64,000 bases of DNA from Gordonia soli NBRC 108243 (GCF_000334455.1 NZ_BANX01000014.1:110446-174445); one strand, 5' to 3'; positions 19,183-27,967 are shown, counted from the first letter of the stretch. Notes: generated from the letters alone by a model not told the origin. A program made the numbers and translations.

Positions 19183-19806
19183 TCAGACCGATGATCGCGC
19201 AGCGGGATACGCCCTCAGAGCGGCGGTGGCGCCGACGATCGCCGCGCTGACATATGAGTCGTCCAACGCACGGTCACTCACCTGCGTGAGACTCTGCAAC
19301 TGCCCGACCACCAGGCTGTAGGCGACGTCCACCGGTATCTCGCCGATCTCCCCCCGCGCGCGGGCCCGATCCAGGATCGCCGCGATCACCCGCAACCGCG
19401 GAGCCACCATCGTGTCCGCGACGGCAGCCGACAGGCCAGGCTCGCGACGCAACTCGGCGACCAGCGCATCACCGAGGTCTGCCGGCCGCAGGCACATCAC
19501 CTCGGTCAGCCGTTCGACGAAACTCGCGACGTCGGAATCCATTCGTCCGGTGTCGATGTCGTCGATCTCCGCTCGACGCGAAGCAATGGCCGCGGCGACC
19601 AGATCGAGTTTGGTGGGCCACCGCCGATAGACGGTTGCCGAGGACGTCCCCGCACGGGCGATGATCGCCGAGACAGTCACTTTCGCGTACCCGTGTGCGC
19701 TGATCAAGTCGAACGCCGCATCGAGGATGGCGCGGTCCGCTGACGGATCGCGTGGCCGCCCTCGGATCACCGAACCAGATGACACCACCTCCATGGCCTG
19801 GAGCAT
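19183..19806 (-). CDS. TetR-family regulator next to an LLM oxidoreductase
   Basis: A 207-aa TetR protein with HTH at about 30-75 (KVTVSAIIARAGTSSATVYR followed by RWPTKLDLV). The frame is open up to 19863, but that would place the operator inside the gene, so I choose ATG 19806; ATG 19794 is also possible. It is divergent from the LLM gene at 19884 and probably represses it through the TTTCGAAA sites between them. Confidence 0.8.
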   Translation of the reverse strand: MLQAMEVVSSGSVIRGRPRDPSADRAILDAAFDLISAHGYAKVTVSAIIARAGTSSATVYRRWPTKLDLVAAAIASRRAEIDDIDTGRMDSDVASFVERLTEVMCLRPADLGDALVAELRREPGLSAAVADTMVAPRLRVIAAILDRARARGEIGEIPVDVAYSLVVGQLQSLTQVSDRALDDSYVSAAIVGATAALRAYPAARSSV

Positions 19807-19820
19807 ATCGGATGTGCTAG

Positions 19821-19846
19821 GTTTCGAAACATCGTCATTTCGAAAC
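19821..19846. promoter_or_regulatory. Tandem TTTCGAAA operator between tetR and the LLM gene
   Basis: GTTTCGAAAC at 19821-19830 and ATTTCGAAAC at 19837-19846 are two palindromes with centres 16 bp apart, followed by a half-site GTTTCG at 19853-19858. This matches binding of two TetR dimers in the divergent promoter region. Confidence 0.6.
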
Positions 19847-19883
19847 AATCGCGTTTCGCTCACTTTGCCGATCGGAGCAGTCG

Positions 19884-20825
19884 ATGACCGAGCTGGATCT
19901 CACTGCGGTGCGCACTCGTCTCGGACGGATCGGTGCGCATCTGCCCTTCATCCCGTTCACTCCCGCCGTCCCGGCCGCCGAGCAGATCGAAGCAACTCGC
20001 CGGTGGGAACGTGCAGGCGTGTCGACGGTGTGGATCAACGAAGGCGTAGGCGGCAAGGACATACTCGCGCAGGCGGGAATCCTGTTGTCCGCCACCGAGG
20101 AGGTCACCATCGCGACAGGAATAGCGAACGTGTGGGCACGGCCACCGCAGACCGCGGGCGGCGGATCTGCGTCACTCTCAGAGGCATTCGACGGCCGGTT
20201 CGTCCTGGGTGTCGGAGTCGGATATCCCGAGCAGGCCGACGTCATCGGACGGACCTTCACCCGACCGCTCGAGATCGCTCGCGGCTACCTCGACCGCCTC
20301 GACGATGTCGTGGCCATGTCACCCGCACCGGAGGTGCGGGTACCCCGCCTCTTGGCCGCGAACGGCCCGCGCATGCTGGGGGTCGCCCGCGACCACGCCG
20401 ACGGCGCGATCCCCACGTTGGTCCCACCCGCGTTCACCGAACGGACCCGACGGTTCCTGGGCCCTGACAAAGTACTCGCGGTCGGACTCACCATCGCCGT
20501 CGATGACGACGCCGAAGTTGCTCGGCGGATGGTGGGCGACTTCGCGGCACGAGTTCTCGGACACCCCGACAGTCCCTACGCGGACAACCTGATCCGGCTC
20601 GGATACCGGGCGGACGAACTGTCCACACCGAGCGACCGGGTCATCGAGGACCTGTTCGGGTTCGGCCCTCCGGGCGCGATCGCCGAGGCCATCGACCGGC
20701 ATCTGCACGCAGGCGCCGATCACGTGTGGCTCTCCTCCACTGCGCCCGACTTCGCGACCAGCGTGACACAGATCGAGTCCGTGGTCGGCACTCTCACCGC
20801 ACAGGGGCGATACACGTCGGTGTGA
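19884..20825 (+). CDS. LLM-class F420-dependent oxidoreductase
   Basis: A 313-aa luciferase-like monooxygenase fold protein of the F420-dependent type (TIGR03620-like). Typical features are the N-terminal barrel strand RIGAHLPFIPF, AAEQIEATRRWERAGVSTVW, a central GRFVLGVGVGYPEQ and the C-terminal AIAEAIDRHLHAGADHVWL. It should transfer hydride to or from F420; the substrate is unknown. It is divergent from a TetR gene with a tandem operator between them. Confidence 0.82.
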   Translation: MTELDLTAVRTRLGRIGAHLPFIPFTPAVPAAEQIEATRRWERAGVSTVWINEGVGGKDILAQAGILLSATEEVTIATGIANVWARPPQTAGGGSASLSEAFDGRFVLGVGVGYPEQADVIGRTFTRPLEIARGYLDRLDDVVAMSPAPEVRVPRLLAANGPRMLGVARDHADGAIPTLVPPAFTERTRRFLGPDKVLAVGLTIAVDDDAEVARRMVGDFAARVLGHPDSPYADNLIRLGYRADELSTPSDRVIEDLFGFGPPGAIAEAIDRHLHAGADHVWLSSTAPDFATSVTQIESVVGTLTAQGRYTSV

Positions 20826-20832
20826 GCCGGTG

Positions 20833-21906
20833 TCACCCCGCGATGATCGCCGACAGCCGGTTCTCCACCATCCCCACCGCGTAGCCCAGCATCTTGTAGG
20901 CCTCGTTGGTGGTCTGACCGTGGTAGTAGCGGTAGTAGATCTGCTGCGCGATCACCGCGAGGCGGAACATCCCGAACGCCTCGTACCAGCGCCACCGGTC
21001 CGCGTCCATGTCGAAACCCATCCGCTCGCAATAGCGTTCGACGAACTGCGCTCGGGTGATCATGCCCGGTACATGGGTCGGCACCCGACGCGTCAGCTGG
21101 AACTGCTCGTCGTCGTCGGCCTGCACCCAGTACGCGAGGGAGCCCGCGACGTCCATCAGCGGATCACCGAGTGTCGCCATCTCCCAGTCGAGGATGCCGA
21201 TGACCCGGGTGACGTCCTGGGGGTCGAGGACGACGTTGTCGAGTTTGTAGTCGTTGTGGATGACGCAGTTGGCGATGTCGTCGGGCTGGTTGTCGGCGAG
21301 CCAGGTCATCGCCGACTCGTAGTCGGGGACGTCGTCGGTGCGCGCGTTGCGGAATCGCGTCGACCACCCCTCGACCTGCCGGCGCACGTACCCGAGTCCC
21401 TTGCCGAGGTCGGCGAGCCCGGCCTGCTCGGGATCGACCGAGTGCAGCTCGACCAGCACGTCGATGACGTTGTGACACAGCCGCTCCGCCTGCTCCGCCG
21501 ACAGCGGGACGTCGGCAGGCCACTCGCTGCGCGGGATGACCCCCTCGATCCGACCCATGACATAGAAGTCGGCGCCCAACACCGCCTCGTCGTCGCAGAA
21601 CGCGACCATCGGCGCGATGTAGGGCAGCACCGGGGCCAACTGCGACTGAATCCGGTACTCGCGGCGCATGTCGTGTGCGCCGCGCGCCTTGGTGCCCCGC
21701 GGCGCCCGACGCAGGATCAGATCACGCTCGGGGTAGCGCAGCAGATACGTCAGATTCGATGCGCCGCCGGAGAACTGACGGACCTCCGGGGTCTTGTCCA
21801 GACCGGGTTCGTCCCTCGCTGCCGTGCGCAACCAGTCCGCGACCGCCGCGATGTCGAACGAATCCTCCGAACGGACCTGCCGCGCGCCCGCCACCTCGCC
21901 ACTCAT
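20833..21906 (-). CDS. APH/ChoK-type kinase, ACAD10-like phosphotransferase
   Basis: A 357-aa kinase-fold protein. It contains FSGGASNLTYLLRYPERDLILRR (nucleotide loop), the catalytic NCVIHNDYKLDNVVLD with His-x-Asp-x-x-x-x-Asn (about 205-218) and VIGILDWEMATLGDP with the metal-binding Asp. This is the phosphotransferase family whose human counterparts are fused to acyl-CoA dehydrogenase domains (ACAD10/11) and phosphorylate 4-hydroxyacyl-CoAs. It overlaps the SDR gene upstream by 4 nt and is third in an acyl-CoA dehydrogenase-SDR-kinase operon. A role in 4-hydroxy acid catabolism is inferred. Confidence 0.8.
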   Translation of the reverse strand: MSGEVAGARQVRSEDSFDIAAVADWLRTAARDEPGLDKTPEVRQFSGGASNLTYLLRYPERDLILRRAPRGTKARGAHDMRREYRIQSQLAPVLPYIAPMVAFCDDEAVLGADFYVMGRIEGVIPRSEWPADVPLSAEQAERLCHNVIDVLVELHSVDPEQAGLADLGKGLGYVRRQVEGWSTRFRNARTDDVPDYESAMTWLADNQPDDIANCVIHNDYKLDNVVLDPQDVTRVIGILDWEMATLGDPLMDVAGSLAYWVQADDDEQFQLTRRVPTHVPGMITRAQFVERYCERMGFDMDADRWRWYEAFGMFRLAVIAQQIYYRYYHGQTTNEAYKMLGYAVGMVENRLSAIIAG

Positions 21907-22700
21907 CGCGCGCCGTCCGATCCGCTCTCGGGGGTGGCGTCGGCGATCGCGTTCAACTTGCGTGCCTGTTTGCGCATCACCGCGTCGTAGGCGGCGCGAT
22001 CGTCACGCTTGAGCCCCACCGCAAGACGTGCGGCGTCGTCGGGGACGATCACGTCGTCGCCGGCGTCGATCCCGGCGAGCACCGCATCGGCGATGTCCTC
22101 AGCACTGATCGGCGACTGCTCGACGAGCACGCTCATCACACCGGCGAGCGCCGAATCGGCACCCTGCATCGACGCCATGAGGTTGGTCCGGAAGTACGAG
22201 GGGCACACCACATGTGCGTGCACACCGTACTGGGCCAGTTCGTGCCCGACGGTCTCGGTGAACGCGACCACCGCGGCCTTGACCGCGTTGTAGGACCCCA
22301 TGCCGGCCGGATGCACCAGACCGGCCAGCGAGGCGATGTTGACGATCTCGCCACTGCCCTGCTCTTTGAAGAGCGCGGCGAAGGTTGCGACACCGCGCAC
22401 CACACCGAAGAGGTTGATGTCGGTGATCCATCGCCATTCCTCGATGGTGGCCCGGTCGACGCGACCGCCACCGGCCACGCCGGCGTTGTTCACCAGGATG
22501 TCGAGTCCACCCCAGCGCTCGCGCACGGCGTCGAGCGCACGCGCCCAGTCGGAGTCGGAGGTGACGTCGAGTTCGAGGTCGGCGCCGGTACCGGGTCGAT
22601 CCGTGGTGAGTACCTGGTCGCCGCGAGAGGTGAACGCCGCGGTCAGCGCCGCCCCCAATCCACCTGCGGCACCGGTGATCAGCACTCTCCGCCCGGTCAC
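21903..22700 (-). CDS. Short-chain dehydrogenase/reductase
   Basis: A 265-aa classical SDR. It has the NAD(P) motif GAAGGLGAAL (about 9-18), NNAG near 83, and the catalytic Ser-Tyr-Lys with YNAVK near 149. The acidic residue after strand 2 (TTDRPG) suggests NAD preference. The GTG start at 22700 overlaps the acyl-CoA dehydrogenase stop (GTGA), and its own stop overlaps the kinase start. All three proteins are thus made from one coupled message. Confidence 0.85.
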   Translation of the reverse strand: MTGRRVLITGAAGGLGAALTAAFTSRGDQVLTTDRPGTGADLELDVTSDSDWARALDAVRERWGGLDILVNNAGVAGGGRVDRATIEEWRWITDINLFGVVRGVATFAALFKEQGSGEIVNIASLAGLVHPAGMGSYNAVKAAVVAFTETVGHELAQYGVHAHVVCPSYFRTNLMASMQGADSALAGVMSVLVEQSPISAEDIADAVLAGIDAGDDVIVPDDAARLAVGLKRDDRAAYDAVMRKQARKLNAIADATPESGSDGAR

Positions 22701-23947
22701 TTGTACTTGCCCAACTCGATACGGGCCACGACGTTGCGATGGACCTCGTCGGGGCCGTCGGCCAGCCGCAGCGAGCGCGCCCCCACCCACGCCGCAGCCA
22801 GCGGGAAGTCGTCGCTCAGACCGCCACCACCGTGTAGCTGGATCGCGAGGTCGATGACCGACAGTGCCATGTTGGGCACATCGACCTTGATCTCGCTCAC
22901 CGCCGACAATGCCTCGCGCGACATTCCCTGATCGAGCAACCACGCCGCGTGCAGCACGAGCAGGCGCGACCGGTTGATCGCGATCCTGGCATCGGCGATG
23001 CGCTCGGCATTGCCACCCAGGCGGGCCAGTTGCTTGCCGAACGCCTCACGTTCCAGCGCGCGGCGCACACCGAGCTCCAGAGCACGCTCGGCCAGGCCGA
23101 TGGCGCGCATGCAATGGTGCACGCGCCCGGGCCCCAGGCGCCCCTGCGCGATCTCGAATGCCCGGCCCGGCCCCAGCAGGATGTTCGACGCCGGGACCCG
23201 CACGTCGGTGAAGCTGACCTGTCCGTGTCCGAGGGGCTCGTCGAAATAGCCCATGGTCGACAACATCCGGTCGACGGTGACTCCCGGTGTGTCGATGGGG
23301 ACCAGCACCATCGTGTGCTGCCCGTGGCGCTGCGCCTCCGGATCGGTCAGCCCCATGAAGACCAGGATCTTGCAGTCCGGGTTCCCGACGCCGGTCGACC
23401 ACCACTTGGTCCCGTTGATGACCACCTCGTCGCCGTCGAGCACCGCGGTCGCGGCCATGTTGGTCGCATCCGACGACGCCACCGCCGGCTCGGTCATACA
23501 GAATGCGCTGCGGATCTCCGCCCGTAGCAGCGGCTCGAGCCACTGCGCACGCTGGTCGTCGGAGCCGTAACGCAGCAACACCTCCATGTTGCCGGTGTCG
23601 GGGGCATTGCAGTTGAACACCAACGGCGCCAGCGCCGAGCGACCCATCACCTCCGCGATCGGCGCATAGTCGACATTGCTCAGGCCCTCACCACCGTCGG
23701 TGCCGAAGTCGACGGCGTAGCGACCGGCATGCTCCTTGGGCAGGAACAGATTCCACAGGCCCTGAGCGCGCGCCTTCTCCTGTAGCTCGGCGATCACCGG
23801 CGACGGTGTCCACGGGTCGCCCCCCGCTGCCCGACGACGAGCGATGTCGGCGTGCAGCTCGCCCTCCACCGGATCGAGCTCGGCGGCGACGAAGTCGCGC
23901 ACCCTGTCACGAAGATCGGCCGACCGAGCCGACGGGGTGAAATCCAT
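22697..23947 (-). CDS. Acyl-CoA dehydrogenase of the ACAD10/11 type
   Basis: A 416-aa flavoprotein. The FAD/substrate region has AFCMTEPAVASSDATNM and INGTKWWSTGVGNPDCK. The C-terminal domain has REAFGKQLARLGGNAERIADARI and LADGPDEVHRNVVARIELGKYK. The ADGPDEVH segment in place of the usual catalytic EGT/EGA region is typical of ACAD10/11-like enzymes. First gene of the dehydrogenase-SDR-kinase operon, which suggests dehydrogenation or dephosphorylation of 4-phosphohydroxyacyl-CoA intermediates. The substrate is not proven. Confidence 0.85.
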   Translation of the reverse strand: MDFTPSARSADLRDRVRDFVAAELDPVEGELHADIARRRAAGGDPWTPSPVIAELQEKARAQGLWNLFLPKEHAGRYAVDFGTDGGEGLSNVDYAPIAEVMGRSALAPLVFNCNAPDTGNMEVLLRYGSDDQRAQWLEPLLRAEIRSAFCMTEPAVASSDATNMAATAVLDGDEVVINGTKWWSTGVGNPDCKILVFMGLTDPEAQRHGQHTMVLVPIDTPGVTVDRMLSTMGYFDEPLGHGQVSFTDVRVPASNILLGPGRAFEIAQGRLGPGRVHHCMRAIGLAERALELGVRRALEREAFGKQLARLGGNAERIADARIAINRSRLLVLHAAWLLDQGMSREALSAVSEIKVDVPNMALSVIDLAIQLHGGGGLSDDFPLAAAWVGARSLRLADGPDEVHRNVVARIELGKYK

Positions 23948-24041
23948 GTACCCGACCGTAGCCGTCGGTCGGTGCGGATGGTCACCGAACCGTCGGGTGG
24001 ATCGGTAGCGGCCGGTAGCGGCCGATGTCGCCCAGCGACAC

Positions 24042-24623
24042 TTACTGCTGATCCGCCGTCCTCGGCACCCGGGAGACGAGCACAGCGCACACGACCACCC
24101 ACACCGCGCCGATGACCCAGCCCGCGATCACGTCGGTGGTCCAGTGCACGCCAAGGACCACACGGGAGATCCCGACGAGGACCGCCCAGACCGGGGCGAG
24201 AAGCAGTACGGCCGGGTGGTCGTGCACCCAGGTGCTGATCCGGTACGCCGCGACCGCGATCAGGCCGAGGACGACCGTGCTCATCATCGCGTGTCCGGAT
24301 GGGAACGAGAACGTGTCGATGTCGATCAGCCGGTCCCGGACCGGCGGACGATCACGTTGGAACAGCGCCTTGGTGCCCAGCATCAGCAGGTAGCCGACCA
24401 GTGATCCGGCGCCGACCAGCATGGCCTCGGCGCGGTGCCCGCGGATGGCCAGGGCGATGGTCGCGACGACCACGACCGCTGTGAGTACCACCGTGTTCCC
24501 GGTGATCGTCACTGCGTGGGCGATCGCCTCCGCCGGCGCGGTCCGATGCTCGACCACCCAGTCGGTGATCGAGCGGTCGAAGTCTCCAGAGGTCAACTCC
24601 ATCGTCGACGCATTCGACGACAT
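24042..24623 (-). CDS. PAP2-superfamily membrane phosphatase
   Basis: A 193-aa integral membrane phosphatase with six helices and the three PAP2 motifs: KALFQRDRPP (about 85-94), PSGHAMMS (about 108-115) and SRVVLGVHWTTD (about 153-164, with catalytic His). It probably dephosphorylates a lipid phosphate at the membrane. ATG 24623 is used; ATG 24602 is possible. It is separated from the acyl-CoA dehydrogenase operon by 94 bp containing a duplicated CGGTAGCGGC. Confidence 0.85.
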   Translation of the reverse strand: MSSNASTMELTSGDFDRSITDWVVEHRTAPAEAIAHAVTITGNTVVLTAVVVVATIALAIRGHRAEAMLVGAGSLVGYLLMLGTKALFQRDRPPVRDRLIDIDTFSFPSGHAMMSTVVLGLIAVAAYRISTWVHDHPAVLLLAPVWAVLVGISRVVLGVHWTTDVIAGWVIGAVWVVVCAVLVSRVPRTADQQ

Positions 24624-24823
24624 CCCTGGTCAGCACGGGCCCCACCCGGCTGTGGCCGCGTATCCAAGTCGGCCGCAAGCCCACCGCAAGTCATACGGGC
24701 AACCCTAGCGGTGCACCGAGAGCCGACCCACCTTCCGATCCGGGCCGGTCTTGAGCATCGACGTCCACCAGTCCGCACGACCACCGACACCGCGACCACC
24801 AGTTAGTACCCGAGGAGTTCGAC
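24624..24823. other. Intergenic region, divergent promoters of pap2 and hemerythrin genes
   Basis: About 200 bp with no supported gene. An SD, GAGGAG (24811-24816), precedes the hemerythrin start. No operator stands out. Confidence 0.4.
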
Positions 24824-25555
24824 ATGACCACCGCCACCCCGACCGCAACCGTCCCGCAGCTGAACCTCCCCGGTCAGGCGGCCGCTCCCGCAGGTCGCGC
24901 CGACACCTTCATGATGTATCTGATGCACCACGGTTACCGCCGCGACCTGGATGACTTCGTCGCGTGTGTGCCGTTGACACCGGTCGCGGACCGCGCGACA
25001 TGGCGAGCACTCGCGGCTCGGTGGACGGCCTTCGCCGACGCGCTCCATCACCACCACACCGCAGAGGACGAGCACCTGTGGCCGGCCCTGCACGCACACT
25101 CGACCGACGACGAGGCCGCGGTGCTCGACGCGATGGAGGCCGAGCACAGCGAGATCGACCCGCTGTTGGCGCGCTGCGCATCTGGCTTCCAGCAGATGGT
25201 CGATGCCGGAGATGATTCGGTCCGAGGCGATCTCGCGACGACGTTGATCGCGGCGACGGAGTCGTTGGCACGTCATCTGGGGCACGAGGAGAGCGAGGCG
25301 ATGACGTTGGTGCAGAAGTACTTCGACCACGACGGATGGTCGGCGCTGGAGAAGAAGTTCGGCGCGGACATGAAGCCGACCGACCTGTTCTGGATGATCC
25401 CCTGGCTGCTCAAGGGATTGTCGTCTGCGGATCGGGCCGATGTCATGGGCCGCGTACCCGCCCCCATGCGTCTCATCGGGCGCATCGCCGAACCGTTCTT
25501 CCGCCGGACCGAGCGTCGAGCCTTCTTCTACGACGCCCGGCCACAGGCGGCATAG
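24824..25555 (+). CDS. Hemerythrin-like (HHE domain) protein
   Basis: A 243-aa protein with an N-terminal hemerythrin HHE four-helix domain (about 25-165). Di-iron ligand clusters are ALHHHHTAEDEHLW, EAEHSEID and HLGHEESEA. The C-terminal 75 residues (DLFWMIPWLLKGL and RRTERRAFFYDARP) are typical of actinobacterial hemerythrin proteins that sense or bind oxygen or NO. SD GAGGAG supports ATG 24824. It stands alone between divergent pap2 and a strong terminator. Confidence 0.85.
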   Translation: MTTATPTATVPQLNLPGQAAAPAGRADTFMMYLMHHGYRRDLDDFVACVPLTPVADRATWRALAARWTAFADALHHHHTAEDEHLWPALHAHSTDDEAAVLDAMEAEHSEIDPLLARCASGFQQMVDAGDDSVRGDLATTLIAATESLARHLGHEESEAMTLVQKYFDHDGWSALEKKFGADMKPTDLFWMIPWLLKGLSSADRADVMGRVPAPMRLIGRIAEPFFRRTERRAFFYDARPQAA

Positions 25556-25562
25556 GTGCGAG

Positions 25563-25610
25563 CAGAACTCCCGTGTGCGAGCGAAGGTCTGCTCGCACAC
25601 GGGAGTTCTG
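25563..25610. terminator. Perfect 20-bp inverted repeat between convergent genes
   Basis: Arms at 25563-25582 and 25591-25610 are exact complements around the 8-nt loop GAAGGTCT. It directly follows the hemerythrin stop and precedes the end of the VOC gene on the other strand. Such a perfect long stem should terminate both. Confidence 0.75.
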
Positions 25611-25633
25611 AGTGCTTCCGTCGGCGTGAAGCG

Positions 25634-26059
25634 TCAGGACGGCACGTAGGCGACGGCGACGTCGAGGACCCAGGTGATCCCGAACCGGTCGGTCACCATC
25701 CCGTAGAGCGGGGACCACTCGGACGGAACGAGGTCGACGATCACCGTGCCCTCTGCGGACAGACCGTCCCAGTAGCCGGTGATCTCGTCGGTGGTCTCGG
25801 CACGGACCGACATGTAGAGCCGGTTCTGTCCCGCGTCGAAGGGTCGGTCCGCCTGGACGTCATATGCCATCACGTGGAATCCCTCCGACGACTGCACCTG
25901 CCCCCACAGGACCTGGTCTGCCTGTGGGCCCGACGTGTCTCCATCGGCATCGCCGTAGGTCATGATGACCACCTCACCGCCGAAGACGGATCGGTAGAAG
26001 TCGAGTGCAGCGCGGGCGTCGCCGCGAAAGTTGAGATGAACTGTGGTGGTGATCGACAT
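25634..26059 (-). CDS. VOC-family (PhnB/glyoxalase-like) protein
   Basis: A 141-aa vicinal-oxygen-chelate protein of the PhnB-like group. It starts with VHLNFRGDARAALDFYRSVFGG (beta-alpha unit), repeats the fold in the second half, and ends DRFGITWVLDV, typical of this class. Enzymatic activity is unknown; many are small-molecule binding or detoxifying proteins. It is divergent from a WYL regulator, a frequent pairing. Confidence 0.85.
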   Translation of the reverse strand: MSITTTVHLNFRGDARAALDFYRSVFGGEVVIMTYGDADGDTSGPQADQVLWGQVQSSEGFHVMAYDVQADRPFDAGQNRLYMSVRAETTDEITGYWDGLSAEGTVIVDLVPSEWSPLYGMVTDRFGITWVLDVAVAYVPS

Positions 26060-26111
26060 GGTGATCTCCTGATCGGTGGATGTGCTGACTCGTCGAACAC
26101 TCGCAGGCGAA

Positions 26112-26130
26112 GAGGACAGTATGTGTCCTC
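26112..26130. promoter_or_regulatory. Palindromic operator between the VOC and WYL genes
   Basis: GAGGACA-GTATG-TGTCCTC is a perfect 7-bp inverted repeat in the 93-bp divergent region. It is a likely binding site for the WYL/HTH regulator that starts 22 bp downstream. Confidence 0.55.
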
Positions 26131-26152
26131 TTCTTGGGCCACGATCGAGTTC

Positions 26153-27154
26153 ATGGCGACGACCTCCGCTCGACTACTGGATCTGCTGTCCCTCCTGCAG
26201 GCGCGTCGAGACTGGCCGGCGGCCGTGTTGGCCGACCGCCTCGCGATCAGCACCCGTACCGTGCGCCGTGACGTCGACCGACTGCGCGAGCTGGGCTATC
26301 CGATCGCCGCGTTCAAGGGTCCCGATGGCGGTTATCGGCTGGAGCCGGGCTCAGAGCTCCCGCCGCTGCGGTTCGACGACGACCAGGCGGTCGCGGTGGC
26401 CATCGCACTGCAACTCGCGACCACCGCAGGCGCCGGTCTCGCCGAGGCGTCGGTGCGCGCGCTGACGACGATCCGCCAGCTCATGCCCGCACGTCTCCGA
26501 CATCGCGTTGATCTCCTGCAGGTCAGCGCCATCGATGATCGGCGAACGCCTGGCGTAGACGGAGTCGACGAACGGCTGCTCGCCGTCGGCGAAGCGATCC
26601 GCGGAACCGAGACGTTGCGATTCGATTACGTGTACGAGTCGGATACCAGGGCCGCTGCACCTTCTGGATCGGAGCCGTCGGGACCACGTCCGCCGAGGCA
26701 GGTCGAACCGCATCATCTGGTCACCCGCAACGGCCGCTGGTACGTGGTCGGGTGGGAGCCGAGTCGAGCGGATTGGCGTACGTATCGGCTCGATCGCATG
26801 GTCCTGAGATCGCCCAACGGCCCTCGGTTCACGCCCCGGGAGATACCGGACGGCGACCTGAACGCATTCGTGCTCAGTCGGTTCCGCGGTTCCACAGATC
26901 ACTCCGGGACGTGGCCGTGCGTCGGTGTGGTCATCCTCGACCTACCGTTACGGGCGGTGGCGCCGTACGTTGACGACGGATCTGCCGAGCCGGTGGGCAC
27001 GGATCGGTGTCGGCTGCGGTCGGGGGCGTGGTCGTGGATCGCATTGGCTGCCCAGCTGGGTCGGTTCGACGCCGATGTGGAGGTGGTCGAACCTCCGGAG
27101 CTGAGGCAGGCGTTCGCGGAACTGGCGGCACGGTACACGCGGGCGGTTGGATAG
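26153..27154 (+). CDS. WYL-domain transcriptional regulator (YafY family)
   Basis: A 333-aa regulator. The N-terminal HTH_11 domain (LADRLAISTRTVRRDVDRL, about 23-41) is followed by the WYL ligand domain with RNGRWYVVGWEPSRADWRTYRLDR (in two parts, about 183-206) and a C-terminal WCX-like region. It is divergent from the VOC gene and probably controls it through the palindrome at 26112. ATG 26153 is chosen because the HTH starts directly after it. Confidence 0.85.
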   Translation: MATTSARLLDLLSLLQARRDWPAAVLADRLAISTRTVRRDVDRLRELGYPIAAFKGPDGGYRLEPGSELPPLRFDDDQAVAVAIALQLATTAGAGLAEASVRALTTIRQLMPARLRHRVDLLQVSAIDDRRTPGVDGVDERLLAVGEAIRGTETLRFDYVYESDTRAAAPSGSEPSGPRPPRQVEPHHLVTRNGRWYVVGWEPSRADWRTYRLDRMVLRSPNGPRFTPREIPDGDLNAFVLSRFRGSTDHSGTWPCVGVVILDLPLRAVAPYVDDGSAEPVGTDRCRLRSGAWSWIALAAQLGRFDADVEVVEPPELRQAFAELAARYTRAVG

Positions 27155-27169
27155 TCGGGCGTCGCCGGT

Positions 27170-27565
27170 TCAGCCCTCCGGGAGGTCGAGAGAGGTCACG
27201 ACCTCGTCGGTTGTCGCGTCGCGGAACTCCACGACGGCACCGGTGATCGGTTGTGACGGCGGCACTTGACGCAGTACGTACTCGATGCTGACCATCCGAT
27301 CCGATCCAGACGCCCGGGTCCGGAAAGGAAAAGACGAACCACCGACCACCAGATGGGCTCGCGGAAGCTTCGGGAACGGATTCCATTGCCGCGCTGCCGA
27401 ATCAGTACCTCGCAGGGCGGCGTCGATGGTGAGGCCGGCGCCGGTACGTCGCACCTCGCCGATCGCCAGAGTCAGGTCGCCTACGCAGCCCGGGAGTTCC
27501 AGTACGGGGTCGAATTCGAGGTCGTCGGCGGTATCGAAGTCGCTGCCATCGTCGTTGTCGGACAT
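27170..27565 (-). CDS. Hypothetical protein
   Basis: A 131-aa acidic protein (starts MSDNDDGSDFDTADDLEFD) with a beta-rich body and no membrane segment, signal or known motif. It is convergent with the WYL gene. Codon usage and the regular beta pattern suggest a real gene, but I do not recognise the family. Confidence 0.5.
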   Translation of the reverse strand: MSDNDDGSDFDTADDLEFDPVLELPGCVGDLTLAIGEVRRTGAGLTIDAALRGTDSAARQWNPFPKLPRAHLVVGGSSFPFRTRASGSDRMVSIEYVLRQVPPSQPITGAVVEFRDATTDEVVTSLDLPEG

Positions 27566-27795
27566 CTGTCACCCCTCGTCAGGTAGTTGCGCGACTTCAG
27601 CATAGTGCGCCATTGGCCGAGCGAGGCAGACCGACCGTCGACGTACTGACCGAGTTGCGATGAGCAGCGGACTCGCACCGGTAGCGTTGTCAGGCAAGCA
27701 GATTCATCCACAGCGTTCAGCCAGGTGAACGAGATTGTCGGCGGGCTCGGACAGTGTTCTGGGTAGATGACGGAAGCCATGAGGAGATGATGATC
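27566..27795. other. Intergenic region before a truncated gene
   Basis: About 230 bp with no supported gene. It ends with GAGGAG (27781-27786), a good SD for the ATG at 27796. No operator is recognised. Confidence 0.35.
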
Positions 27796-27966
27796 ATGGC
27801 TTTCGACAAGCCACCACCCACACCCACCTCGCCCGTGATCGATGCCCCACCTGCTGCGACACAATCGGATTCGATAGACGAGTTGGTGGCCGCCTACGGC
27901 GAACTCGACGCCGTGCTGGACCGAATCGCTCAACTGTCCGCCGCGCACCAACAATCGCCACCACCC
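27796..27966 (+). pseudogene. 5' remnant of a gene broken by 21-bp repeats
   Basis: A good SD (27781-27786) precedes ATG 27796 and a sensible N-terminus follows (Pro-rich lead, then SIDELVAAYGELDAVLDRIA). From about 27967 the frame enters 21-bp repeats and turns into low-complexity, repeat-derived sequence, running on into the convergent gene. The N-terminus resembles the opening helix of actinobacterial DUF222/HNH (13E12-type) proteins, but this is a weak match. I read it as a truncated gene whose body was lost at the repeats. Confidence 0.45.
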
Positions 27967-27967
27967 C

